Assembly (NCBI RefSeq): GCF_029227915.1
Contig: NC_079875.1
Location: 18,097,001 to 18,161,000 of the forward strand
Direction: 5' to 3'
DNA length: 64,000 nucleotides
DNA from: Hydractinia symbiolongicarpus
Taxonomy: Eukaryota > Cnidaria > Hydrozoa > Anthoathecata > Hydractiniidae
Numbering within the stretch: position 1 is the first letter of the stretch; the number at the start of each line of letters is the position of its first letter. Positions 47,101 to 58,400 of the stretch are shown here, piece after piece. Both the position numbers and the translations under genes were made by a program. The notes beneath the pieces were generated by a model. It saw only the letters and a list, made by a program, of their open reading frames with translations. It had not been told where the DNA came from and ran no database searches.

Positions 47101-48762
47101 CGAATGTGTTAAAGCAATCTTTCAAATACAGCAAAAAACACAAAATAATTAACCCCGAATTACAATTAACCAATAAGCATAAAGCCAGCGTGATCACATC
47201 TTACCCTTTCAAATAATAGGGGAGTTGATTATGTTTGTTCGGGTGAGTGTAACCATTCTCGCTTGAAACATTAAAGAAGAAAAGAAGCCCCAATAATGAT
47301 CACATGAGCAAAGAACGATAGAAGTAACCAATCAAAAAGTGCGGTCAGTATTCTGACCGCAGAAAATTTATTGGCGACCCGCCATAATTTTTCTCCTCAC
47401 TGTCGCTATTTCGATTTTCCGGTGGTCGGAAAGATTACACTGACTCCTCTGGTTCGTTCCATATTTTTCTGTGGCTTGTCTTTACTGTTAATAATACTTT
47501 ATTTCGCAGAAACTTGCAAGAAAGATACTCTCAAAAATAATATTTGCAAACGCTTCGAAAAGTTTTGCAAACGAAAAGGCTATGTGCAAAGATTAAAAGA
47601 TATTTGTCACGAAACATGTGGATATTGCCGTGAGTATAAAAGTTTATTGAAATTTGTATGAAATTTGCAAGAAAATTGTATGCAAGTTGTATGAAAGTTG
47701 CATAATAGTTGTATAAAAGTTAAATAAAAAGTTGTATAAATATTCAGACTGTATTCTCATTAAAATATTTTGCTTTTAATGCACTAAAATTAGCAAAAAT
47801 CAGCGAAATAATGAAATTTTTTGGTCAGTAAAAGAAAAATGCACAAAAACTTTTAGCCACGTTTTTTACCAATTAAATTAAGTAGATTTTTAATATAAAA
47901 TTAATCTCAGAATTGTTTGCGTTTTTAGGGGTGGCTGCTCCACCAGCATGCCAAAATGATCCCATGGGATGTTGTTGGGACGGAAAATCATTTGCTTCTC
48001 AGGGTTGTCGACGTACGTACGAGTTAATTTTTGATTTCTTAACCACCCTAAATTTTTTTTTACTGCTATTTTGCAACAAAAGTCTATTAAAACGCTCTAA
48101 ACCGCAATGTTGATGTGAAGGAATTGGAAAGTTCTACAAATATTTAAAAAGCAACAGATTTGAAAGTTACGGATAACGCCATTTTTTCTCTGTTACTTAC
48201 AAATGTGTTTTGCATGGTTATTTTATTTTTAGCTTGCCAAGATTCTAAAGCTATCCCTCAAATCTGCAGATCATTTGCTTCCGACTGCAAAAATGAATAT
48301 AGCCCAGGAAAATACATGCGAAAGCACTGTCCAGTGACTTGTGGAGTGTGCGGTAAGTCCTTAATCAGACTTATTATTTTAACAAAAGTTATAAAAAGAA
48401 AAAAATCAAGAAAAGCCAACTTCTTTCTGCTCCCTTTCAAGTTTTTTTTTAGCACGAAGAGCTGCCACAAAAACTGCTTACTTTAAGAGCTTTTTTTGTA
48501 TCATAGCAAGAGAAAAGTCAGTTCCAACCTATCTCATTTTTGCGGGTTTTTTTGGCGCACCCAGACAAAAAACGAAAATTGAAATTTTAAATATTATTCG
48601 TTTAATTCAGATCCTGCAAAGACGTGCCATGATTTTCCAAACACCGACGGTACATGCAAGCGATTTAAAGCGGAAGGAAAGTGTTCCGACTCAGGCATCG
48701 GCAACACATTGTGTCCTCAGACATGTGGAAATTGCCCAATTTTCGAACCTGCTAGTTTCTAA
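38908..48762 (+). CDS. Secreted multi-ShK-domain protein with Lys-rich repetitive middle
   Basis: Twelve exons fit splice signals and phase: 38,908-39,001, 43,334-43,414, 43,833-43,877 (or -43,895), 44,333-44,389, 44,569-44,610, 45,099-45,152, 45,520-45,579, 46,212-46,319, 47,510-47,629, 47,929-48,012, 48,233-48,352, 48,611-48,762; total 338 (or 344) residues. Exon 1 encodes a signal peptide (MKLIFVFMFCVSFVFS). Exons 2-7 are short and rich in Lys, Asp and Leu. Exons 8, 9, 11 and 12 each encode one six-Cys ShK domain with the C-x3-C-x2-C ending. Exon 10 is a different Cys module with GCCWDGKS. All introns are phase 1. ShK domains occur both in venom peptides and in many non-venom secreted proteins, so toxicity cannot be inferred. 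Intron 1 is 4.3 kb and could hide another exon. Confidence 0.8.
39002..43333. other. Long first intron of the ShK-domain gene
   Basis: Holds scraps of dispersed repeats (GGGCGTTTAT-type near 40,870-40,930; a diverged AACTTCGATCCCAGGG inverted-end element at 41,361-41,608). I see no exon-like segment with matching phase, though one cannot be excluded. Confidence 0.45.
43551..43591. repeat. Perfect 17-bp hairpin in intron 2 of the ShK-domain gene
   Basis: CTAAAAATTGCCAATGC and its exact reverse complement flank ATTAACA. In RNA it would form a stable stem-loop. Confidence 0.85.
43965..44190. repeat. (TTG)n/(TCG)n trinucleotide tract
   Basis: Imperfect GTC/GTT repeats pass into a long TTG run in intron 3 of the ShK-domain gene. 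Frames through it (Asn-, Thr- or Val/Leu-rich) are artefacts. Confidence 0.9.
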
Positions 48763-48870
48763 GCAACCCATGAAACGTTTTTGCTCTGATTGTGTATATA
48801 CGTTTGATTGACCGCAAAAGAAAATTTGCTACTAAACGTTTTTATCTACTAGAAAGTACCGCAATGATTC

Positions 48871-48876
48871 AATAAA
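48871..48876 (+). terminator. Candidate polyadenylation signal
   Basis: AATAAA lies 108 bases after the stop codon of the ShK-domain gene, at a usual 3' UTR distance. Confidence 0.5.
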
Positions 48877-48879
48877 GTC

Positions 48880-51800
48880 CGCCCATCCAGATCAAATGTC
48901 TCGCCTCCCGTCAAAATTCGTCAATTTTCGTATTCGCTTTCTTTTCTTTTTTCCAAAAAATGACACAGACGCAACAATTTTGCCACCCTCGATTAAACGG
49001 TTTCTTTGAATAAACGCCTCTTCTGAAATCCAAAATCAGTCATCGCGGTAGTGACTCAAGATATAAAAAATTAACTTTTAAAAACCTACACCGATGTCTC
49101 TTTTATAATTTTTTTATATATATTTATCACGTGTATACCTTTTGAAATGTATCTTAATGCTTATTTAAAATGTTTTTTATGTAATATTTATACCGTAACT
49201 ACGCAGTTTGCAAATGAACTTGCTAATAAAGGCGATGCATACTAAATGGTCTATCATACTGATATCAAAATCAAGCAAAAAAAATGGACTGTTGGATTGT
49301 TTTTTGTTTGGAAATCAGATTTTTAATTTTGGTAACAGAATCTTTTTCTTCGTCAAATTCTTTGTAACAATAAACTGGAAAATTAACTGTATGTGTGTAA
49401 AGGAAGGCAACTTAAAAAAAGACACTTTCACATTATAAACCAATTATATGCCATCTATTTTTTTATTTTTATAATATAAAATTTACCTGTAACCTTTATT
49501 ATTTTTCATATAGCATGTACCATTAATATTTTCAAATAAAACTGTAATGCTGAAACGTATGTGTGCTGCTACGTTCATATTCTGTCTCTATTTCCACTAT
49601 CCATATTACAATGTTAAATACGATCAAGGTGTGCCAAAAACATTCAACTTTTTAAAGTCCAGCAAAGTTCGGCTACTGTCATTTTACAGGCCTTGTTTAA
49701 ATTTGTCAATTTTTCCCTACAAACTATTCATCTGGTTTTCAAACTTGTACCACATGCACTCTGGTTTATCTTATTCGTTGGATTTTTGTCCTGATGAACT
49801 CCGTCAAAATTATCTGTAGTGGTTTTATGTCCAGTTGTTGATAAAAAGGAAATAGTATAGATATAGTAACCCAGAAAATGCTGCTACAATCGTGGTCACA
49901 ATATGTTGGGACAAGACAACGAATTTCGAAGTTCGCCACCACAAGTAATTGCGTAGGCTCATTCTATGTTAGATTCACACATCTTAAACTTGTCAAAGTT
50001 CACTTGTCAATGTTCAGAGTGGACTTAGAACTTCGGATCTTAGGGTATTTGGTAAATACAAAATTCTTAAAATGTGCTAATTGTTGCTGACGTCAGCAAG
50101 GCCATTAATCACGAATTTCGGGGCCTTCGTGGTCCCCGACGCGAATTATGTCGGTGTGCAGGCGTGCTAAAGAATGTGACTAGCAACTTTTCAACCCTCT
50201 CTGCCTGGCCTACTTGTGTGCAAAAGTAGCGACTTTGCAGCCTGCCGGCTGCAGAGTATTGACTATTTGACTGTTTTGTCCATATTTGGATAACGAGTAA
50301 AAAACTGCCTTAGTCTCAATATTTTTGTCCACGATTGTAGATACTGAAAGTTTAATTAGTTGTTCAAAGTAATAAATTGAATAGTGACAGAAAAGCAGCA
50401 CTTTTTAGATTTGTGTTATTGTCGTCACCAGAACTGTTTGGGATAAACGAAGTTTATCTCAAAGAGGTCTGGTGACGAGTATGGATTTTTTCAATATAAA
50501 CAAAAAGATAATGACAACATCGTTTATGTGTGGTAGTTACAAGTTTCAAAAAAGCTAGCAAGGAAATTTTTGTATTCGTATTTACAATGCTTAGCTGCTA
50601 AGTGATGTACGCCGATGTCTCTAATTGTTTAGTGGCTTAAAGAAACCTGAGGAGAAAAAAAGAGAAAAATGATATTGCGCATATTAAATGCTAACTAAAA
50701 TATGCAACAAAAATTGGCAGCTTTCCTTTCAACTTTACGCGAATTTAACGAATTTAGCGAAGCCCCATCGTAGTTCAGGCTGAGTAGGAAAAACGTTCTT
50801 TAGATTGAGCATTCTAGATTAGTTAAAAAACAAAAACCCACGCCGAATTTCCTAATTTCGGTTCTACAAACAATCTTCACTTCAGTCAACAACCATTAAT
50901 AAACAGAATGACCTATAATTCCTAAGCATTTCCTAAGCATTCCTAAGCATTGAACTATGAAATTCAATGTTGATACTCACTAATAGTGTCTGTTTTTGTG
51001 TTAACGGGATTTTTTCTAGCATTTTCAATTCTTCAAAACAGCTGTCAAACAGCTTTTATAATATCAGCTTAGTACCTTAATACCGTTTTAACCTAAAGTC
51101 GCATCCAAATAACAATTGACCAACAGTTGTACGAATTCCTACGATAGTTTTTTTATCGCTTTCCCGTTGGTAATATATTGCCGGAAAATCCCGTTAGTGA
51201 TATTTCAAGCAGCAAGCCACGGTGTTATACCAATTGCCTCTATACTTGTAACCATACTAAGTTGCCTTGTCGTTGCCTTATTTGATTTTATCTCCATTCC
51301 AGCGATTCCAAACAACCTTGCTCGTGAGTTGTAACAAACCTTACAAATTTCAGGCACCGATATTGGAATTATAGATGAAATATATGAAATATATGGCATT
51401 CCTAATTTTTTTAATGTTGATAAATGCGTTACTTTCTTCCCAAGTAACACCACTTCTGACCGCTGGTGAGCATCATTTTGGAGCAGTGATTGGTAGCGGA
51501 GAATATAAGCAAGAATATGTAAATGATCTGTGCATGATGGATTTGTAAACCTACATGTTTAGCGCAGTACCCACTCTAACTTAAAACGCAGCAATATGAT
51601 TGCTTGTTTCCGTCATTCCAGCCATGCAGGTAGAGTGTGCTGACACAAATCGGTTGCGGTCACCCTTCAGAACAGATATACACAATTGATGAGGTGGGTC
51701 ATTTATAACCGTTCTGGGGGCCTACAATCATCTTTTAAAAAATAATACTTAGAGTCTTCATCAATCGGAAGATACGTTAATGGTGCCTACCAACTATTTT

Positions 51801-51887
51801 TAAAATAGAAATATGCTTTATGTGTCTTGTAATCGTTCAGATTGTTACTACCAAGTGTGTCATACGGTGGGACTTAAAGTTAAATAA
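48880..51887. other. Intergenic
   Basis: No gene recognised. At 50,416-50,472 a short palindrome (CGTCACCAGA with GATAAAC mirrored by TCTGGTGACG) is a probable mini-MITE. TTCCTAAGCAT repeats occur near 50,920-50,950. Confidence 0.4.
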
Positions 51888-52106
51888 TTAACAATATTTC
51901 CGTATGTAATCATTGTCCAACGTGACAAATATCTTTCTCAGACGACCATCCAGAAGGCTCATTGGATCAGGTAAAACATCATCTTTAACTAATAGCTTGC
52001 TAACATATTCTTGATTTAACTGCTCTTCCACCTGCGCTGCAGTTTTCACAGGCTTTACATTATTCTCGCTGGCAGCAAATGTCAATTCCGAATCATTTAA
52101 GCGCAC
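51888..52106 (-). pseudogene. Fragment of a probable transposon-borne protein
   Basis: An open frame of 72 codons contains VEEQLNQEYVSKLLVKDD and LPDPMSLLDG. This recalls the N-terminal part of large uncharacterised invertebrate proteins often linked to mobile DNA, where a similar LPDP motif occurs. The similarity is from memory. After LLDG the sequence loses sense and ends. It lies right before the Helitron array. Low confidence. Confidence 0.3.
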
Positions 52107-52142
52107 TTAATGCATACGCCAAGGTTCGATTTAGTCTCCATA

Positions 52143-52246
52143 TCTCTTTAATAATAGCCGTCGTCTGTCTGTGTGTCCGCGAAAACGGCGTCCCGTAACG
52201 GAAACACGAAATGTTGAAAATGCGCACGAATACGGGCAACGACTAC
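52143..52246 (+). mobile_element. Helitron-like copy 1 of the array (truncated)
   Basis: Starts TCTCTTTAATAATAGCCGTC and includes GTCCCGTAACGGAAACACGA. It ends GACTAC, a mutated CTAG, at the start of copy 2. The hairpin is lost. Confidence 0.7.
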
Positions 52247-52488
52247 TCTATATTATATTACCCGTATACGTTTGTCTGTCACGCAAAATGGTAGCTTAGT
52301 TGCGCAAGTAACAAGAAGCACGTAATGCGGTATAAAAAGGCCGGGCGAACCCGTGGATTTTTCCACGAAACACGAAATTTTTAAAATGTGCACCAATACC
52401 AAATGCGACATATTTTTGTCCACTTTGTTGCGACGGGTAAATTCAAAGGACGGGCGACCCCGTGGATTTTTCCACGGGCAACGACTAG
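52247..52488 (+). mobile_element. Helitron-like copy 2 of the array (composite)
   Basis: Starts TCTATATTATATTACCCG. A first partial hairpin GTGGATTTTTCCAC occurs near 52,360, followed without CTAG by GAAACACGAAATTTT. It ends with the full hairpin and GACTAG at 52,488. It is probably two elements fused by a deletion. Confidence 0.7.
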
Positions 52489-52660
52489 TCTCTATAATAA
52501 TAGCCGTCGTCTCTCTGTCTCTGCGCGGACCCCCGCTGAGTTAGAAAATCATGCTACGGAAACACGAATATCAAATGCGATATATGTCCCTCCACTTTGT
52601 TGGGACGGGTAAATTTAAAGGACGGGCGAACCCGTGAATTTTCCACGGGCTAACGACTAG
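52489..52660 (+). mobile_element. Helitron-like copy 3 of the array
   Basis: TCTCTATAATAATAGCCGTC start; hairpin CCCGTGAA-TT-TTCCACGGG; end CTAG. It is 172 bp, abutting its neighbours with no intervening base. Confidence 0.8.
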
Positions 52661-53500
52661 TCTCTATTATAATAGCGGTATTCTGTCTGCTTCAGCACAA
52701 AATGTTACCTTAAGTAGCGAGCACGAAATGCGGTATATAACGTTCATCAGCAAACAAGCTGTCATTCTTAACTGTTATTATATTCTTTTTTGATAAAGTA
52801 TATAAAACATCACCTTTAAATCTGTTTTGCAATTTATCAAACCTTGATGTTAAAATAATGTTGACGTAAAACAAAGTATATATTAAATTAATAAAGCTGT
52901 GATGGCTCTATTAATTTAATATATAAGTGATATATATGTGATATATATAAGTGCACTTAAAACTTCGAGGTCAAATAACGTGGAAACGAAGTGGTGACGA
53001 CAATGATTTTTCACCGCATGTGTACCCAGGGACAACCTAGGACCAATATTGGTAATTTTCTCAAACCTGTGTCCGTTTCGGAATTGTCGGGTTGATGACT
53101 TCATCAAAAAACCTTGAAACCTTAATATCTCTGCAACCGTTTGTCAAAAGTACATGATTCAATACATTTTCTTGATCAGCGTTTCAAGATCTATACGATG
53201 ACAGCAAAGGTATACAAATTTCTAAAGAAAAATTTTAAGTTTTGACGGGCCATTGCTGACGTCAGCAGATTTTTTGAACCTTTTATATCTCATTTTAACC
53301 GCTCATCAAAATCACATGATCATATCCATTTTTCTCATCAACATTTCAAGCTCTACATACACATTACACAGGCTAAGAATAAACTAAATTTCTCAATTTT
53401 TTACTTCGATCTGCACTGCTGACGTCAGCTAAACATCTAAAACAACCTTTTCCATTGCCCTTCTGCCTAAGTGGATTTCCCCACGGGCCTTATCGACTAG
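52661..53500 (+). mobile_element. Helitron-like copy 4 of the array (long form)
   Basis: TCTCTATTATAATAGCGGTA start, 840 bp, end GACTAG after a weaker GTGGATTTCCCCACGGGCC hairpin. The interior has TGACGTCAGCAG-type motifs and TTAATATCTCTGCAACC, shared with copy 5 and the split remnant at 9,050/11,876. No Rep/helicase coding is seen, so it is non-autonomous. Confidence 0.75.
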
Positions 53501-54178
53501 TCTTAATAATACAGAGACTGTGTCTTTCTGTAACAGGCAAAGTGGATGTTAATTTTCCCTTGAAGTTGCTGAAAAAGTTATATCTCAAATGTTAAATTTC
53601 ATGACGTGGCGCGACATGAATAACACTACTTTAACGTCAATATCCTATATCAAATTAATGAAGCCATTACAGTGCACCTAAAATTTTGAGGACAAATAAC
53701 TTGGAGGAAACGAGGTGGTGACGTCAATGATTTTTCACTGTGTGGGGTAACTAGGGAATCACCTAGGATCAATTTGGGTAAGTTTCCAAAACCTTAGTCT
53801 CTAATTCCGTTTCGGAATGGACGGGTTGAAGTCATCAAAAAACTTTCAACCTCAATATCTCTGCAACCATTTGTCAAAGATACATGATCCTATACATTTT
53901 CTTGATCAGCGTTTAAAAAAATTTGGTGTTTTGACGGGCTATTGTTGACATCAGAAAAAATTTTAAACCTTCTTCTTAGGCGTTCAACAAAAGCACATGA
54001 TCATATACATTTTCTTGATCGAGCAGTTTCAAGCTCTACACAATAGAGAGGCAACGTGAAAACAAGGTTCTAACTTTTTTAGTGGATGGGTTGCTGACAT
54101 CGTCAAAATTCAAATGACACTTCTTTTTTAATTTTATCCTCCCTCAGTGGAATTTTCCACGGGCTTTTTATCGACTAG
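53501..54178 (+). mobile_element. Helitron-like copy 5 of the array (long form)
   Basis: TCTTAATAATACAGAGACTG start, 678 bp, GTGGAATTTTCCAC stem near the end, end GACTAG before a T. The interior parallels copy 4 in order. Confidence 0.75.
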
Positions 54179-54301
54179 TAGAACCTAAACCAAGACATTT
54201 TCCTTTGTTATTTTTATTTTTTTTCTAACTAATTTTCTCTTTAATATTTTTAACATCCATTTTTACAGATGCAGATGAACCTAATTTTTAAAGAAAGAAT
54301 A

Positions 54302-54853
54302 CAGTAGACGTCCGTTAACTCGAATGCCGCTTAATTCGAACTTTCCGTTATTTCGATCAAATTGCTAAGTCTCTTGAGTTTGGTTTAATAAAGTCTTATG
54401 TTTTGAGCTGCTTAATTCGAACTCCGCTAATTCGAACATTTCGCTAGTTCGAACAATTTTTTTAGTCCCAAGGCTGCATTATCCTCGTTAATTCGAAAAT
54501 TTGTGTATCGATAAATAAAATCTTATGGGAAAATAAAAAAACGTTTTCATTTTTTCATTTTTATTGCATCGATCGTGGCAAAATTTCTTTGAATTTATCG
54601 ATTAAATTGGCATTTCCAATAAAATGAAGTTTACATGGAATTTGGAGGCCTTGCCCATCACCAAGCAAACAACGTTAAAACGTTTTATAAAAAGTTGTAG
54701 TAAAGTTGTAATAAAGTTATATTAGCATAAAACCTTTAAACGCTTATTAAAATTCTTGTTTTTCTGAACTTCCGATAATCCGAACATTTGTTAATTCGAA
54801 CAAATAATTTAGTCCCTTCTTGCGTGTTCGATCGAATTAACGGACGTCTACTG
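54302..54853. mobile_element. Pogo/Tigger-like MITE
   Basis: CAGTAGACGTCCGTTAACTC and its counterpart at the right end (reverse complement CAGTAGACGTCCGTTAATTC) are flanked by TA on both sides, the target duplication of the Tc1/mariner superfamily. Subterminal TAATTCGAAC motifs repeat several times, as in pogo elements. It is 552 bp with no transposase. Confidence 0.8.
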
Positions 54854-54961
54854 TATTACAAATACCCTTGCTACCAAAATCCCATTTTTTATGTCTTCAA
54901 TTCTTTTACTTTCATCCTGTTATCAAACTCCATTGTAAATAACGTGTGTACTACTTCTCAA

Positions 54962-55180
54962 CCTCGATCCCAGGGCCTGTAGAGTTTTTTTTTGGATATG
55001 AGAGGATGAAGCGTTTCATATTCATCCTTATTATATCAAAAAACGCTATAGGCCCTGGGATTGAGATTGTACCAACCTAGTTCCCAGGGCATTTTGCCTG
55101 TTGATAAGTTGATAGCGGCGAAAGCATTGTTGGCCACTCCGTAATAACGGCTCAGGGACCACAAGATCCTGGGGATGAGG
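54962..55180. mobile_element. Two adjacent CCTCGTCCCC-type MITEs
   Basis: One spans about 54,962-55,065 (CCTCGATCCCAGGGCC ... GGCCCTGGGATTGAG) and the second 55,076-55,180 (CCTAGTTCCCAGGGC ... CCTGGGGATGAGG). They lie about 300 bases before the first exon of the vWA gene. Confidence 0.65.
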
Positions 55181-55483
55181 TTGAGATTGTACTCCTTCTC
55201 TCCTAAACTGGTTACTAGTCTTTTTCTCCAACGCGGTTTCATAATGGTAGCTGGACGGTTACGTAATTCTGTAGCAATATCTCATTTGCTTAGTAAATGG
55301 AATGTTTACGTTTTCTCCTTTTGCCAAGAGCTTTTAACAAGAAACAAGAAAGTTATAATCAGACAAACGAGGCAAGTCACTACATTTCCTCCTTGATGTG
55401 CCTAATCAGCTGATTTAAGGAATTGCTTCCCCCAGTTTGCTGTAAATTTTGACCCTTCTTCAAAAAAAAAAACACACTTCAAA

Positions 55484-58400
55484 TGGCTTCCGGTAAGTTA
55501 TTGGCTCTTTATTTCTATTATGTTTTACAATAAGTTGACCAAGATATTATATGGACAAAGCAGCCATCTAGCTATGGCTAGCTAGCTACCTAGCCTCTTT
55601 TTTGTAAAGATGTAAAGGTAACAGCTGTGATGGTAATGGCCAGGAGAACTGTAGGCAGTACGGCATCAGGTGAGTGTCTCCCGATCGAGTGAGTCGGCAC
55701 CAATTTTTCACGACCACCCGATTAAGTGAGTTGTAACTGGCGGTAAATTGAAAAACCGAAAATGATAGATACGTGCATATTTTACAAAAAGTGGCGCTGT
55801 AGATTAGTTATAGCTCTCGTACTCTGTGCGACACCGGGGTTTGATTCCTCTTGACGGCGATTCAACATGGGCGAGTAAATGTTACCATAGCCCCGGGTTA
55901 ACCCAAGCCATGTGAGGGAAATTGGGGAGATGGCACACTGTGTTCGCCATTGGATGTTGCCAGGAGTTGTCTATTAGAGTGCAGGCCCTAATTGGGTTTG
56001 CGTAGCTCATAATGAGCATTAAATACTCTAGGACTCTCCATCTAAGCCGTGGCCCCTCCTGGAAATAATAGACAGGGTATAACAAACTAAACTTGGGAGA
56101 GACCTAGTTCTTGCCTAGCCCCTAGTCAGCTTAAGCTCCAGAGACAGCCAGCTAGCTATGTTAAAGATATCAATATTTCTCTACTATACTTTGTGTCAGA
56201 TATATATGATAAAAAATTTGCACATTTTTTTCTATATAGCTTTCTATACTGGCTTCTTACTAAACTAACTCCAAGCACATGTGTATAACTAAAATGAGCT
56301 TCAGAGCCTCAACATGTGCAACCTAGACTGAAAATATGCACCATGTAGTCAATCCAACTCAAGAATTCATAAATAGCGGAGCAGCACGGTGAATTTATTT
56401 AATTAGTGAATCGGCACCAAATAAGTTTATGATTTAATGTAAACAAAAATTTTATTGCACTTTTGGCCAGTGGCTTGCCCTTTTAAAAAGCAATTTTAAG
56501 CAAAAAAAGACTCCCCTGATTCAGGTAAGTCTCCCAATCTGGGGACAGTCACCTGATCAGGGAAAGATCCTGTACTGGTAGGTTCTCAAAAATATGTGCC
56601 ATCAGTAGGTTGCTCCACGAAGAGTCTACTTACTCACCCACTAAGTTAAATGATGATGGAGTATGTGTAAACACTAACACTAGCCACACAATGACAAAGG
56701 CTTACTCATGTCTATGCTTTGCAGACTTCTTCTGCAAAGGAAGCTGGAAGCTCTAAGCAGTTCTGCTATATATGACAAACCGAATGTTAGCAAATATACA
56801 TTTAGCTATATATATAAATTAGACTTGGCCTCTAAAACAGGTGACCACCATTCTCAAATTTTAAAAAGGTTTCTGTATCTTGATTGGGAGCTTTAAATAC
56901 TCTATAAGTATTTTCTATAACTATTTACAACAGCAAATAAACATCATTATTATTAAAATATAATAAAATTCTTCTACAAAACAAGACAAAAATTTGTTCC
57001 TTGAATATATTTATTCAAGGAACAAATTTTTATTTTTTTATTTATCAAAGAATGCAACAATTAAGCATATATATACGCATTAAAAATAAAATTACGAAGA
57101 TCAGGAGTGTTCGTGTACAATGACCTAACAGGCAATTTAAACTAAAAATGTTAGTTGAGGAGTTAAAAATGTAATAATCTTTGATCAATGTTTTGAATAC
57201 ATCTTAAAAGCGATTTACAGGCCTCTAAAACAAGTTTTTAATTTTTTCTCTGGACATCACCATGGGGCATTCATTGGGCGACTTATACAAAAGCAACCAC
57301 AATTGGGAATTCTAGCCATGTTGGCTTGATGCTTTGCCTTGATTTTGTCTAGGTGGTGTTCACATTATTTATCTCATAAAAAGGGAAATTTGTAGACCCA
57401 AATAGGATTCTTGCTCTGCCAGACAACTCCCTGTAACATTCAACGGCCCACACAGTGCGCCATTTCATTCATATGATTCAGTTTAACCTGGGGCTATGGT
57501 ATCGTTCACTCACCCATGTCGAATCACAAATCTGGTCTCCCGCACAAAGCGCAAGAGTTATAACCACTAGACTATGTCATCCATAATAATGCTCATAGAG
57601 CAAATGCAACTGGTTAAAAAGTCACATAATAACTTATTTTTTACGGTGCTCAACAAAATGACTGATGTTGCACCATTTAAAATACTTGCTATAATGTTAA
57701 AACAATTGATATATAGATATATATAATATATATTTTATTTTAGCTCATAATCATAATGCAGCTGGTATAAGAACATTTTGTGATAATGCAGAAAATTCAT
57801 CGAATAAAGTAAACATTTCCTGTTTACCTGAATATAAAGATTACACTTACAATGAGAAACAAGACATATGGGCTCTTGTATCACTTAAAGCTCCTTTTCA
57901 GGAAGAAAAAGAGAATGAAGAAAAAAGAGCCCCAATTGATATCATTGCCGTTATTGATAAGTCTGGATCTATGGCTGGTGCCAAACTTGACCTTGTGAAG
58001 CGGACCTTAGAGTTTGTATTGACACAATGTAAGTCAAAAAAATATATATACTTCTTTAATGGTTGACAAAAAACAAGGATAAGGATAAGTAAAAAAGATA
58101 CCTGGTACAGGTGAAGTCCTATAAATTAGCCGGTGTCTGCCCTTCTGTTACCAGCTTTTTTCAGGATTGGATCATTAGTTTTTTCTGATTTTTGATATAA
58201 AATAGCAATAATGTCCCAAAATATGGTTTTTAGGACATTTCTCAGCATGGGATCATTAGTTTATTCTGAATTTTGGCACCTTGACAGGTAACAATTGACC
58301 CTCAAATGTAACTAAGTCTGTTTTTTTTAAAAAAAATTATTCGGCCTAATAATGGCAGATACTTAAGCAAAGTTAGTAAAAAAGGGTTAAAAATATTGAT

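Noticed and set aside
55036-55396. Small frames on both strands upstream of the vWA gene
   Set aside because: They lie in or beside the CCTCGTCCCC-type MITEs, which give similar chance frames elsewhere in the window (for example 37,863-38,048 and 46,156-46,383).
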